From contig NZ_CP108464.1 in NCBI RefSeq assembly GCF_036226405.1, positions 8,432,001 through 8,496,000 on the forward strand: a DNA stretch of 64,000 nt, given 5' to 3'. The notes under the pieces were generated by a model, which did not search any database, was not told the origin of the DNA, and saw only the letters and a program-made list of their open reading frames with translations. This document shows, in pieces, positions 26,503 through 34,356 of this stretch. How positions within the stretch are numbered: the stretch's first letter is position 1; each line of letters starts with the position of its first letter. The stretch is from Streptomyces sp. NBC_01260. Its GTDB lineage: Bacteria; Actinomycetota; Actinomycetes; Streptomycetales; Streptomycetaceae. The position numbers and the translations under genes are program-made.

Positions 26503-27563
26503 CGGTGGCCGTCTTCCCCGGCCACCGTGTCACCGGCCGGTGCCACGCCGAGTTCCGCGTAGGCCTTGTCGACCATGTCACGGGCGTTGAGCAGTCCGAT
26601 CCGGTCGAGCGTGACGCGCAGTCCGTCCAGCTCCGCAGCGGTCTCCGCACAGTCGCGGCCCAGCCGGGCGAGCGACTTCACCAGACCGAGGCGGGCCAGC
26701 GCCTCGCCCCGGGGTTCCGTCATCGCCCGGAACTCTTCCAGCGCCTCCTGGTAGACCTGCCGGGACTCCTCGTACCGTCCGGCGCGGTAGAGCACATTGG
26801 CGCGCATCTTGTGGTTGTAGGCGAGGGCGCTGGACAAGTTCATTTCGCGGCAGGTGAGTTCGGCCTCGGCGAGCAGGTCGAGCGCGCGTTGCGGGGCGTT
26901 GTCCCGTACGGAGATGATGTCGGCCATGCCGCGCAGCGCCCAGGCCCGGCCGCGTCGGTCGTCCGCGTCGCCGGCCAGCTGCGCCGCTTCCTCGAACATC
27001 TCCAGGGCGGTGTCGAACGAACCGGTGTTGCGGTGGATCTGCGCGATGCCCTCCAGCGCCCAGACGGTGTGGCGCGCCTCGCCGCGGGCGCGCGCCTCGG
27101 CGAGCAGCTGCTCGTGGAGTGCGGCAACGGTCCGGTAGTCGCCCTGTATGCGCCCGGTCTCCGCGAGTCCGGCGAGCGAATAGCCGCGGGCCACCACATC
27201 GCCGCCCTGCTTGCCCAGGTCGGCCGCCAGGCCCAACAGGCGGAAGGCGAGGCGCAGTGCGCCCCGCTGGCGGGCGAGCGTCCCACCGCTCCACAGCGCC
27301 CAGGCCATCGCCCCGGTGTCCTCGGCCGACCTGGCCGCCCGGTAGCTGGCCTTCCAGGCGCGGTCGGCGTCCTGCACATGGCCCAGCCTGCGGTGGGCCT
27401 CGGCCACCGCGAGGCCGGTGCGGGCCACCTCCTGCTGGGAGCCGGAGAGTTCGGCCGCCCTCAAGTGGCGTTCCCCCTCGGCCAGTACGTCGGTGAGAGA
27501 GGCGTTCACGGACATCTTGGTGAGGGCGCCCTGGTACTCGGGCGCCAGCGCTTTGTTGTGCAT
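26499..27563 (-). CDS. Tetratricopeptide-repeat protein coupled to prenyl synthase
   Basis: 354-residue helical protein with about eight TPR-like helix pairs, for example HTVWALEGIAQIHRNTGSFDTALEMFEEA and LAYNHKMRANVLYRAGRYEESRQVYQEALEEF. There is no DNA-binding, enzyme or membrane domain, so it should act by protein binding. ATG 27563 has AAAGG just upstream; the frame continues to 27665 but across the operator dyad at 27602-27639. It is the first gene of a two-gene operon with the prenyl diphosphate synthase (ATGA overlap). A scaffold or regulator for the synthase is an inference from coupling only. Confidence 0.82.
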   Translation of the reverse strand: MHNKALAPEYQGALTKMSVNASLTDVLAEGERHLRAAELSGSQQEVARTGLAVAEAHRRLGHVQDADRAWKASYRAARSAEDTGAMAWALWSGGTLARQRGALRLAFRLLGLAADLGKQGGDVVARGYSLAGLAETGRIQGDYRTVAALHEQLLAEARARGEARHTVWALEGIAQIHRNTGSFDTALEMFEEAAQLAGDADDRRGRAWALRGMADIISVRDNAPQRALDLLAEAELTCREMNLSSALAYNHKMRANVLYRAGRYEESRQVYQEALEEFRAMTEPRGEALARLGLVKSLARLGRDCAETAAELDGLRVTLDRIGLLNARDMVDKAYAELGVAPAGDTVAGEDGHR

Positions 27564-27601
27564 GGGAGCCTTTCGCGAGCGAACGGGCCGGTCGGACGCA
27601 T

Positions 27602-27639
27602 CGACTATGCTCTCCATGTATACATGCAGCGTATAGTCG
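27602..27639. promoter_or_regulatory. 38-bp nested dyad upstream of TPR-prenyl synthase operon
   Basis: Outer arms CGACTAT and ATAGTCG flank a perfect inner palindrome CATGTATACATG (27615-27626). Across the whole element 16 of 19 half-positions are symmetric. It is strikingly AT-rich for this genome and centred about 57 bp upstream of the TPR start codon, overlapping the probable promoter. It looks like the binding site of a dimeric or tetrameric regulator. Confidence 0.7.
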
Positions 27640-27750
27640 TTCGATGCTCGGACCTGTGCGCTCATGGGGGGTCGGCGAGGCTTGTCGTGTGCGGCGTTCC
27701 GCCTTGTTGTGGATCAAGACGGCTGATGCGCGCCAAGGGTTGCTTCGCGA

Positions 27751-29085
27751 TCAGGCAATCCGTGAAGATCCTTCTCCGCGGCGGTCGCCCGGTCGGCCGG
27801 GCCGGTCCGCCAGGTGGGTGACGAACCACTCCCGGGCCAGTTCGGCGACCTCGTCCAGCGCGCCCGGCTCCTCGAAGAGGTGCGTCGCACCGGCGACGAC
27901 GTCGAGCCGGTTCTCGCAGCGCAGTTGAGCCTGCGCCTGCCGGTTCAGCTCCAGGACCCGGGTGTCGCGGCCGCCCACGACGAGCAGCGTCGGCGACCGG
28001 ACGTCGCCGAGGGAGGGCTCCGCCAAGTCGGGCCGGCCGCCGCGGGAGACGACCGCACCGATCCCCGTGCCGCGCTCCGCTCCGACGGCCGCCGCCGCTC
28101 TCAGCGCGGCGGCGGCTCCGGTGCTCGCCCCGAAGAGGCCGATGGGAAGGGACTCGCGACGTCGCAGCCAGCAGGTGGCGTCCACCAGCCGTTCCGCCAG
28201 GGTCCCGATGTCGAAGACGTTGGCGCGGACCGCCTCCTCGGCCGGTGTGAGCAGGTCGAAGAGGAGGGTGCCGAGGCCCGCCCGGTGCAGCGCCGCCGCC
28301 ACCGAGCGGTTGCGCGGGCTGTGCCGGCTGCTGCCGGAACCGTGGGCGAACACCACGAGAGCGCGGGCGTGACCGGCCGGGGTGAACTCACCCGGCAGGA
28401 CGACGCCGCCCGCCTCCACGCCCACCTCGACGGCTGTCCGGGCGGAGGCCCGCTCCGCGGCTCGCGCCAGCAGCGCGACGACCTCCTCGTCCGGGGTCTG
28501 GCCGAAGTCCCGGTACCACTCACCCACCGCGGAGAACCGGAGCGGTGTGGACAGGCACACCAGTTCGTCCACCTGGCCGCGCAGCCTCTCGGCGGCGTCC
28601 GGCGGCGCCACCGGAACGGCCAGCACGACACGGGCCGCACCCTGCGCACGTGCCACCTCGCAGGCGGCCCGGGCGGTCGCGCCGGTCGCGATGCCGTCGT
28701 CCACGATGATCACGCGTCGCCCGTCGAAGCGGATGCGCGGCCGGTCGCCGCGGAAGGCCCGGGCCCGCCGCAGCAACTCGGCCGTCTCGGCGCGTTCGAC
28801 TGAGGCGAGATCCGCCGAGGATGCCCCGCTGCGGCGCAGGATGTCCTCGCTGATGACCCGTACACCGCCCTCACCGATGGCGCCGAAGCCCAGTTCCGGA
28901 TGGTGGGGGACGCCGAGCTTGCGGACCACGATCACGTCGAGCGGTGCGTCGAGCTCCTGGGCGACCCAGAAGGCCACCGGGACTCCGCCGCGGGGCAGGC
29001 CCAGTACGACGGGATCGCTTCCTGCCAAGGGGCGGAGAGCCTCGGCGAGCCGATGTCCCGCGTCGGCGCGGTCGGAGAACAGCAC
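27751..29085 (-). CDS. Phosphoribosyltransferase-dienelactone hydrolase-like fusion
   Basis: 444-residue fusion. Residues 1-~215 are a type I phosphoribosyltransferase domain with the PRPP loop VIIVDDGIATGATA and the N-terminal PVVLGLPRGGVPVA. Residues ~225-430 are an alpha/beta hydrolase with VVFAHGSGSSRHSPRN, nucleophile elbow GASTGAAAA and LVVGGRDTRV, ending in the histidine of GATHLFEEPG. Fusions of this kind occur in actinobacteria and have no established reaction that I know. GTG 29085 is the start, behind GGGGTGA. No partner gene is linked. Confidence 0.85.
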   Translation of the reverse strand: MLFSDRADAGHRLAEALRPLAGSDPVVLGLPRGGVPVAFWVAQELDAPLDVIVVRKLGVPHHPELGFGAIGEGGVRVISEDILRRSGASSADLASVERAETAELLRRARAFRGDRPRIRFDGRRVIIVDDGIATGATARAACEVARAQGAARVVLAVPVAPPDAAERLRGQVDELVCLSTPLRFSAVGEWYRDFGQTPDEEVVALLARAAERASARTAVEVGVEAGGVVLPGEFTPAGHARALVVFAHGSGSSRHSPRNRSVAAALHRAGLGTLLFDLLTPAEEAVRANVFDIGTLAERLVDATCWLRRRESLPIGLFGASTGAAAALRAAAAVGAERGTGIGAVVSRGGRPDLAEPSLGDVRSPTLLVVGGRDTRVLELNRQAQAQLRCENRLDVVAGATHLFEEPGALDEVAELAREWFVTHLADRPGRPGDRRGEGSSRIA

Positions 29086-29240
29086 GGGGATTCACCCCAG
29101 ACCGGGAGAGGGGAGGCGGTCACCTCCACCTGCTTCGAATCAACACCGTGCACCGCCGGTCCGCAAGCCGGCGGTGGCCGCCCTTCCGCAGGGAACGACG
29201 CCGGAAGCGGCTGAAGCGCCGGACGACGCCGTGCGGATCG

Positions 29241-29942
29241 TCACCGGACGGAACGTGCCACCCGGAACCCCGTGTCGTCGATCCGGAAGGTCGGGTGGCT
29301 GCGGCGCCGCACCGAGGCCCGGCAGCTCCAGCGCTCGTCGAACCAGCCGCCGCCGCGCAGCACCCGGTAGCTGCCGTAGACCTCGGCGTCGTAGACGTCC
29401 CAGCACCACTCCCAGACATTGCCCAAGGTGTCGTGCAGTCCCCAGGCGTTGGGCTGCCTTGTGCCCACCTCGTGCATCCGCTCGCCCGAATTGCCGCGAT
29501 GCCAGGCGATGTCGTCGAGCGGGCCGTACCGGGCGCCCGTCGTGCCGGCGCGGCAGGCATGTTCCCACTCGGCCTCGGCGGGCAGCCGGTACCCGTCGGC
29601 GGCCGCGTCCCAGCTGACGCCCTCGGCGCCCGCCCCGTCCTCGGTGCCGGTGCCGGTGCCGGTGCCGGTGCGGTACGCGGGCGTCAGCCCCTCGTGCAGG
29701 GACAGGGCGTTGCAGAACCGGACCGCGTCCAGCCAGGAAACGCCCTCGACGGGCAGCCGGTCGCCCTGCGCGGTACTCGGGCGCTCGCCGGTGACCCGCG
29801 CGTACTGGGCCTGGGTGACGACGGAGGCCGCGAGCCGGTACGGGGCCAGCTCGACGGCCCAGCTCCGCTGTGTGCGCCGGTCCGACAGGGTGACCTGCCC
29901 CGCGGGGACGGTGATCATCTGGATTTCCGTGCCTGTGTCCAT
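29241..29942 (-). CDS. SUMF1/FGE-sulfatase-domain protein
   Basis: 233-residue protein with the formylglycine-generating-enzyme fold: YRLPAEAEWEHACRAGT, NAWGLHDTLGNVWEWCWDVY, RVLRGGGWFD and TGFRVARSV. The cysteine pair that binds copper in true formylglycine-generating enzymes is not complete (the expected first Cys after RGG is missing; one Cys remains in WSCRASVR). Activity on sulfatases is therefore doubtful, and a C-type-lectin-like or other oxygenase role is possible. An in-frame GGTGCC microsatellite at 29643-29672 encodes a Thr-Gly run in a loop. No sulfatase is nearby. Confidence 0.82.
   Translation of the reverse strand: MDTGTEIQMITVPAGQVTLSDRRTQRSWAVELAPYRLAASVVTQAQYARVTGERPSTAQGDRLPVEGVSWLDAVRFCNALSLHEGLTPAYRTGTGTGTGTEDGAGAEGVSWDAAADGYRLPAEAEWEHACRAGTTGARYGPLDDIAWHRGNSGERMHEVGTRQPNAWGLHDTLGNVWEWCWDVYDAEVYGSYRVLRGGGWFDERWSCRASVRRRSHPTFRIDDTGFRVARSVR
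29643..29672. repeat. Hexanucleotide microsatellite (GGTGCC)n
   Basis: Four perfect GGTGCC units plus one GGTGCG, inside the SUMF1-domain gene, encoding alternating Thr-Gly on the minus strand. Being a multiple of six, copy changes would keep the frame. Confidence 0.9.
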
Positions 29943-29990
29943 GGGACGTTGATCGTATCAACGCTGTTGGCGCGGCCCGCCCGGCCGCGA

Positions 29991-30383
29991 TCAGCCCGCC
30001 GATGCCTCGCGGGTGATCTCGTCGAACCGCGCGCCCATGGCCGCGGCCAGCGCCTGTGCGGCGGAGAGGGGCCTGACCATCACCATCAGGTCGTCGATCT
30101 CGCCCGCCTCGTTCATGTGCAGGAAGTCGCAGCCGTTGATCTCCCGGTCGCCCACCTTCGCGACGAAGACGAGAGCGTGGTCCCGTCCGTCCTCGCTCGC
30201 CATCTCCCGGACGTACCGGAAGTCCGTGAACACCTCGGAGACCGCCCGCAGGATCGCCGCGGTGAAGGGCTTGCCGGGGTACGGCTTGAACACCACTGGG
30301 CTGGTGAAGACGACGTCCTCGGCCAGCATCGCCTCGACCGCGCCGAGGTCGTGCGCCTCGACGGCTTTGCGGAAGGGATGCAT
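29991..30383 (-). CDS. NTF2-like (SnoaL-fold) protein
   Basis: 130-residue cone-fold protein of the SnoaL/NTF2 superfamily: MHPFRKAVEAHDLGAVEAMLAEDVVFTSPVVFKPYPG at the start and GCDFLHMNEAGEIDDLMVMVRPL in the last strands. Members are small ketosteroid isomerase-like enzymes or binding proteins; the substrate is unknown. ATG 30383 is preceded by AAGGAG at the right distance; an upstream TTG at 30401 is less likely. It is divergent from a PadR regulator with 70 bp between starts, so it is the probable target of that regulator. Confidence 0.83.
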   Translation of the reverse strand: MHPFRKAVEAHDLGAVEAMLAEDVVFTSPVVFKPYPGKPFTAAILRAVSEVFTDFRYVREMASEDGRDHALVFVAKVGDREINGCDFLHMNEAGEIDDLMVMVRPLSAAQALAAAMGARFDEITREASAG

Positions 30384-30400
30384 GTGCCGCTCCTTGGTCA

Positions 30401-30431
30401 ATTCGTTGAATAGGTGTGAAAGAGATTAATC
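30401..30431. promoter_or_regulatory. Candidate PadR operators between divergent genes
   Basis: Two short dyads sit in the 70-bp AT-rich spacer: ATTCGTTGAAT (30401-30411) and GATTAATC (30424-30431). They lie where the padR and SnoaL-like promoters must overlap, so PadR binding would control both genes. Confidence 0.4.
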
Positions 30432-30453
30432 ATATCGGTGGTAGCCTGTCCAG

Positions 30454-31086
30454 ATGTCTCTCAAGTACGCGGTCCTGGCGGCGCTGCTGGAAGGTGAGGC
30501 CTCCGGCTACGACCTGGCCAAGGTCTTCGACGTATCGGTGGCGGACTTCTGGTCCACCACGCCGCAGCAGCTCTACCGGGAGCTGGACCGGCTGGCGGAG
30601 AGCGGCCTGATCGAGGCCCGGGTGGTCGAGCAGCAGCGCAGGCCGAACAAGAGGGTGTTCACCCTCACGGAGGCGGGCCGCGCCTCGCTGGGCACCTTCA
30701 CCGCCGAACCGCCCCGCCCCACCGCCATCCGGGACGAACTCCTGGTCATGACCCAGGCGGTGGACGTGGGCGACCAGGAGGCGGTACGCGCCTCGGTCGA
30801 GGAACGCATGGAGTGGGCGCGCGCCAAGCTCGCCCGCTACGAACGGCTTCGGGAGCGGATGCTCGACGGCCGCGACGAGGAGACCTTCGTGGCGGAGGCC
30901 GGTCGCATCGGCCCCTACCTGACGCTGATGCGCGGACGGTCCTTCGAGCAGGAGAACCTGCGCTGGGGCGAGAAGGTGCTGGAGCTCCTGGAGCGACGGG
31001 CGGCCTCCAGGGCCCGCACCCCCGCGGACCCCGGGCCCGCCGGGCGCCACGCCGACGCCGCCGCACCGGGCCGGCCGCGGGGCTGA
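30454..31086 (+). CDS. PadR family transcriptional regulator
   Basis: 210-residue repressor. The N-terminal winged helix-turn-helix spans residues ~1-85 (LKYAVLAALLEGEASGYDLAKVFD, then QQLYRELDRLAESGLIEARVVEQQ), and the PadR C-terminal helical domain spans ~95-180 (RDELLVMTQAVDVGD). A disordered Ala/Pro/Arg tail follows. It is divergent from the NTF2-like gene and is likely to respond to a phenolic or xenobiotic ligand, as PadR proteins often do. Confidence 0.88.
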   Translation: MSLKYAVLAALLEGEASGYDLAKVFDVSVADFWSTTPQQLYRELDRLAESGLIEARVVEQQRRPNKRVFTLTEAGRASLGTFTAEPPRPTAIRDELLVMTQAVDVGDQEAVRASVEERMEWARAKLARYERLRERMLDGRDEETFVAEAGRIGPYLTLMRGRSFEQENLRWGEKVLELLERRAASRARTPADPGPAGRHADAAAPGRPRG

Positions 31087-31153
31087 GGTCCGGGGGAGCG
31101 CGCTCGACGGGCTGTGCAACGGCTTTGTCAGACCCGTCGGTTAGGTTTTCCCC

Positions 31154-31855
31154 ATGACTGAATTCGTATTGGTGGCCGGTGCCTGGCTGGGGGCGTCGGC
31201 ATGGGACGATGTGGTGCCCGGGCTGCGTGCGGCCGGGCACGGCGTCCACCCGGTGACCCTGACCGGCGTCGGTGAGAAGCAGGGGCTGCCGGTCGGCCCG
31301 CAGACCCATGTGGCCGACATCGTCGACGAGGTGGAGCGCCTCGGTCTGCGCGATGTCGTTCTGGTCGGCCACAGCTACGCGGGCATCCCGGTCGGTCAGG
31401 CCGCCGGCCGTATCGGCGACCGGCTGGCCCGTGTCGTCTTCGTGGACGCCGGCGTCCCGGCGGACGGGGAGTCCTTCGTCTCCACCTGGTGGCAGGGCCC
31501 GGCGGCGCTGGAGGCCGAGATCGCGGGCAACGGAGGCTTCTGGGCGCCGCTGACCGCGCCCGACTTCGCGGGCCAGGGGCTCACCGACGAGCAGATCGCG
31601 CGGATCGTGGCCGGATCGACGCCGCACCCGGGCGCCTCGCTGGGTGATCCCGCCGTGCTGACCGGCCCGCTCGGCAGCCTCCCGGCCACCTACGTCAAGT
31701 GCCTGCTCGACGGTCCCGAACCGACCGACGACGTAGCCTCGTTGCTGAGCGGAGAGAGCTGGGAGCTGGTCACCATGGACACCGGGCACTGGCCGATGTT
31801 CTCCCGGCCGCAGGAGCTCGTCCGGATCCTGACCGGGGCGGCCGCGCAGCCCTGA
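31154..31855 (+). CDS. Alpha/beta hydrolase
   Basis: 233-residue hydrolase with FVLVAGAWLGASAWDDV at the N-terminus, nucleophile elbow VLVGHSYAGIP (Ser near residue 74), and catalytic histidine in TGHWPMFSRPQEL. The pattern matches the small esterase-like group often annotated as alpha/beta fold hydrolases in Streptomyces. It lacks a signal peptide, so it acts inside the cell. It lies 67 bp after padR on the same strand and may be co-regulated. Substrate unknown. Confidence 0.85.
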   Translation: MTEFVLVAGAWLGASAWDDVVPGLRAAGHGVHPVTLTGVGEKQGLPVGPQTHVADIVDEVERLGLRDVVLVGHSYAGIPVGQAAGRIGDRLARVVFVDAGVPADGESFVSTWWQGPAALEAEIAGNGGFWAPLTAPDFAGQGLTDEQIARIVAGSTPHPGASLGDPAVLTGPLGSLPATYVKCLLDGPEPTDDVASLLSGESWELVTMDTGHWPMFSRPQELVRILTGAAAQP

Positions 31856-32041
31856 TCCGTGCCGGGCGGCGAGACCCGCGTGTCCGGCACGAGTACGCCG
31901 GGCACACCGGGGACCTGACGGGGCCGGTGTGCCCGGCACCCCATGAGCGGAACCACAGCCGTCCGCCCGGCGTCGCCCACCGCGTCCACGAACAGTCGAT
32001 CAGGACGCGCGCCCGCGCGGTGTTCCGGGCTCAATGGACAG

Positions 32042-32719
32042 GTGACCGCGCCTCCGGACGACTGCCTCGCGCGCAACGAATGGATCTGCGGCGCCTATCT
32101 GACCAGCCGTCGGCACATCCTGTGGGACGCCGTGCTCCAGCATCTCCAACTGACCGTGATCGCCGTGCTCATCGGCCTGGTCCTCGCGCTTCCGCTCGCC
32201 CTCGCCGCCCGCCGCCGGCGCTGGGCGGCCGGTCCGGTGCTCGGGGTGACCACCGTCCTCTACACCGTCCCGTCACTCGCCATGTTCTCGCTGCTGCTGC
32301 CGGTGTACGGGCTCTCCGCCGCGCTCGTCGTCTCGGGCCTCGTCCTGTACTCCCTCACGCTGCTGGTACGCAACATCCTGGCCGGACTCCGCGCCGTACC
32401 GGAGGAGACCCGTCAGGCGGCTCGCGGCATGGGATACGGACCGGTACGGCTCCTCGTCGCCGTGGAACTGCCACTCGCGCTGCCCGCCGCCATGGCGGGC
32501 CTGCGCATCGCCACCGTCTCCGCGGTCTCGCTGGTCACCATCGGCGCGATCGTCGGCTACGGCGGGCTCGGCAACCTCATCTACGCCGGGATGAACACCT
32601 ACTTCAAAGCCCAGGTGCTCACCGCGTCCGTGCTCTGCGTCGTCATCGCCGTCCTCGCCGACCTGCTGCTCCTCCTCGTGCAACACCTGCTGACCCCCTG
32701 GACGCGGAGGCAGTCGTGA
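32042..32719 (+). CDS. Glycine betaine/choline-type ABC transporter permease (OpuCB-like)
   Basis: 225-residue membrane permease with about five to six helices and the binding-protein-dependent transport motif EETRQAARGMGYGPVRLLVAVELPLALP. The N-terminal DCLARNEWICGAYL is typical of OpuCB/ProW-type permeases before the first helix. I chose GTG 32042 to match family N-termini; the frame is open to ATG 31943, but that extension is Ser/Arg-rich and non-hydrophobic. Its stop overlaps the GTG of the second permease by four bases. The ATP-binding subunit is not next to it but at 37537-38700 on the other strand. Confidence 0.87.
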   Translation: MTAPPDDCLARNEWICGAYLTSRRHILWDAVLQHLQLTVIAVLIGLVLALPLALAARRRRWAAGPVLGVTTVLYTVPSLAMFSLLLPVYGLSAALVVSGLVLYSLTLLVRNILAGLRAVPEETRQAARGMGYGPVRLLVAVELPLALPAAMAGLRIATVSAVSLVTIGAIVGYGGLGNLIYAGMNTYFKAQVLTASVLCVVIAVLADLLLLLVQHLLTPWTRRQS

Positions 32720-33393
32720 ACACCCTCACCAAGGCCTGGTCCTGGCTCACCACCTCCGCACACTGGTACGGCGACGACGGCGTCTGGACCCGCCTCGGCC
32801 AGCACCTGTACCTCACCGTCGCCTGTCTGCTGATCAGCTGTCTCATCGCGCTGCCGGTGGCGCTGGTCCTCGGCCATCTCGGAAAGGGCGGCGCCCTCGC
32901 CGTCAACATCTCCAACGTCGGCCGGGCCGTCCCCACCTTCGCCGTCCTGGTGCTGCTCCTGCTCACCCCGGTCGGACGGTTCGGGGAGGGGCCGACCATC
33001 GTCGCCCTCGTCCTGTTCGCCGTTCCGCCGCTGCTGACCAACGCCTACGTCGGTATGCGGGAGGTGGATCAGGACGTCGTGCGGGCCGCCCGGGGCATGG
33101 GCATGACGGGCAGCCAGCTGCTGTTCCAGGTCGAGGTGCCGCTCGCCCTGCCGCTCATCCTCACCGGCGTACGGATCGCGGCCGTGCAGCTCGTCGCCAC
33201 CGCGACCATCGCCGCACTGGCGGGCGGCGGCGGCCTGGGCCGGATCATCACCGCCGGTTTCAACCTCGCCTCCACCGCCCAGGTGGTCGCCGGAGCGGTC
33301 CTGGTCGCCGCGTTCGCCCTGATCGTCGAAGGGCTCTTCGAGGTGGCGCAGCGGTTCGCCCCCGACTGGGTGCGTGACGGGAACGCCGGATGA
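32716..33393 (+). CDS. Glycine betaine/choline-type ABC transporter permease (OpuCD-like)
   Basis: Second permease of the same importer, 225 residues. The EAA-loop motif is VRAARGMGMTGSQLLFQVEVPLALPL, and the hydrophobic helices include LGQHLYLTVACLLISCLIALPVALVLG. GTG 32716 overlaps the upstream stop (GTGA). Its own stop overlaps the start of the binding-protein gene by four bases, so the three genes form one tightly coupled operon. Confidence 0.88.
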   Translation: MNTLTKAWSWLTTSAHWYGDDGVWTRLGQHLYLTVACLLISCLIALPVALVLGHLGKGGALAVNISNVGRAVPTFAVLVLLLLTPVGRFGEGPTIVALVLFAVPPLLTNAYVGMREVDQDVVRAARGMGMTGSQLLFQVEVPLALPLILTGVRIAAVQLVATATIAALAGGGGLGRIITAGFNLASTAQVVAGAVLVAAFALIVEGLFEVAQRFAPDWVRDGNAG

Positions 33394-34343
33394 GGGCCCG
33401 GCGCACGGCCCCCGCGATCCTGCTGCTCCTGCTGCCGGTGACCGCCTGCACCAGCGGACCCGCGCTGGAGAACCAGGGCGAGGTCACCGCACCGCCCGGC
33501 GACAGCAAGCACCTGACCATCGGCTCGGCGGGCTTCACCGAGAGCGATCTGCTCGCCCAGATGTATGCCCTGCTGCTCGACCGGGCCGGATACTCCACGA
33601 AGATCATCTCCGTCACCAACCGGGAGATCTACGAACCGGCCCTGGAGAGCGGCCAGATCGACGTCGTACCGGAGTACGCCGCCACGTTCGCCGACTGGCT
33701 GAACGCCAAGGAGAGCGGCGCCGACGCCGCGCCAGTCGGCTCGCCGAACCTCGCCACCAGCATGAAGGCCCTGCGCGCCCTGGCCGCACCGCGCGGCCTC
33801 ACCGTTCTGGACCCCGGTCGTGCCGTCGACCAGAACGCCTTCGCGGTCACCTCCGCATACGCGACGAAGCACCACCTGAAATTGCTGAGCGACCTGGGGA
33901 AATCAGGGCTGGCGGTCCGGCTGGCGGCAGGTGACGAATGCGTGCAGCGCCCTTACTGCGCACCCGGGCTGAAGAAGACGTACGGCATCGACATCACCGC
34001 CGTCGACCCCAAGGGCGTCGGCACCACCCAGGCCAAGCAGGCCGTCCAGAGCGGCCGGGACCAGATGGTGCTGACCACCACCACCGACGCCACCCTGGAC
34101 AACTTCGGGCTCGTCCTGCTCGCGGACGACAAGCACCTGCAGAACGCCGACTACCTCGTCCCCGTCGTCAACCGGTCCCGGGCGGGCAGCGAGGGCGTGC
34201 GCACGGCGCTGGGCAAGCTGAACACCGTACTGACCACCGCTGACCTGGCCCGGCTGAACGAGCAGGTGGACAGCTGGCGACGGCTCCCCGAGGACGTGGC
34301 CCGCGGCTACCTGCGGTCCGAGCACCTCATCCCCGCCGGCTGA
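33390..34343 (+). CDS. Betaine/choline-type substrate-binding lipoprotein (OpuCC/OsmF-like)
   Basis: 317-residue extracytoplasmic binding protein. The lipobox is LPVTAC (Cys about residue 20). The mature part shows the OpuAC signature LTIGSAGFTESDLLAQMYALLLDRAGY and DVVPEYAATFADWL. It delivers a quaternary amine osmolyte (betaine, carnitine or choline) to the two permeases encoded just upstream. The specific ligand cannot be told. It is followed after 13 bp by the convergent end of the PmoA-like gene. Confidence 0.88.
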   Translation: MRARRTAPAILLLLLPVTACTSGPALENQGEVTAPPGDSKHLTIGSAGFTESDLLAQMYALLLDRAGYSTKIISVTNREIYEPALESGQIDVVPEYAATFADWLNAKESGADAAPVGSPNLATSMKALRALAAPRGLTVLDPGRAVDQNAFAVTSAYATKHHLKLLSDLGKSGLAVRLAAGDECVQRPYCAPGLKKTYGIDITAVDPKGVGTTQAKQAVQSGRDQMVLTTTTDATLDNFGLVLLADDKHLQNADYLVPVVNRSRAGSEGVRTALGKLNTVLTTADLARLNEQVDSWRRLPEDVARGYLRSEHLIPAG

Positions 34344-34356
34344 CCGCGCCGCCGGG

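Noticed and set aside
29643..29672. GGTGCC repeats considered as a CRISPR-like or minisatellite array
   Set aside because: No spacers; it is a simple in-frame hexanucleotide run inside a gene.
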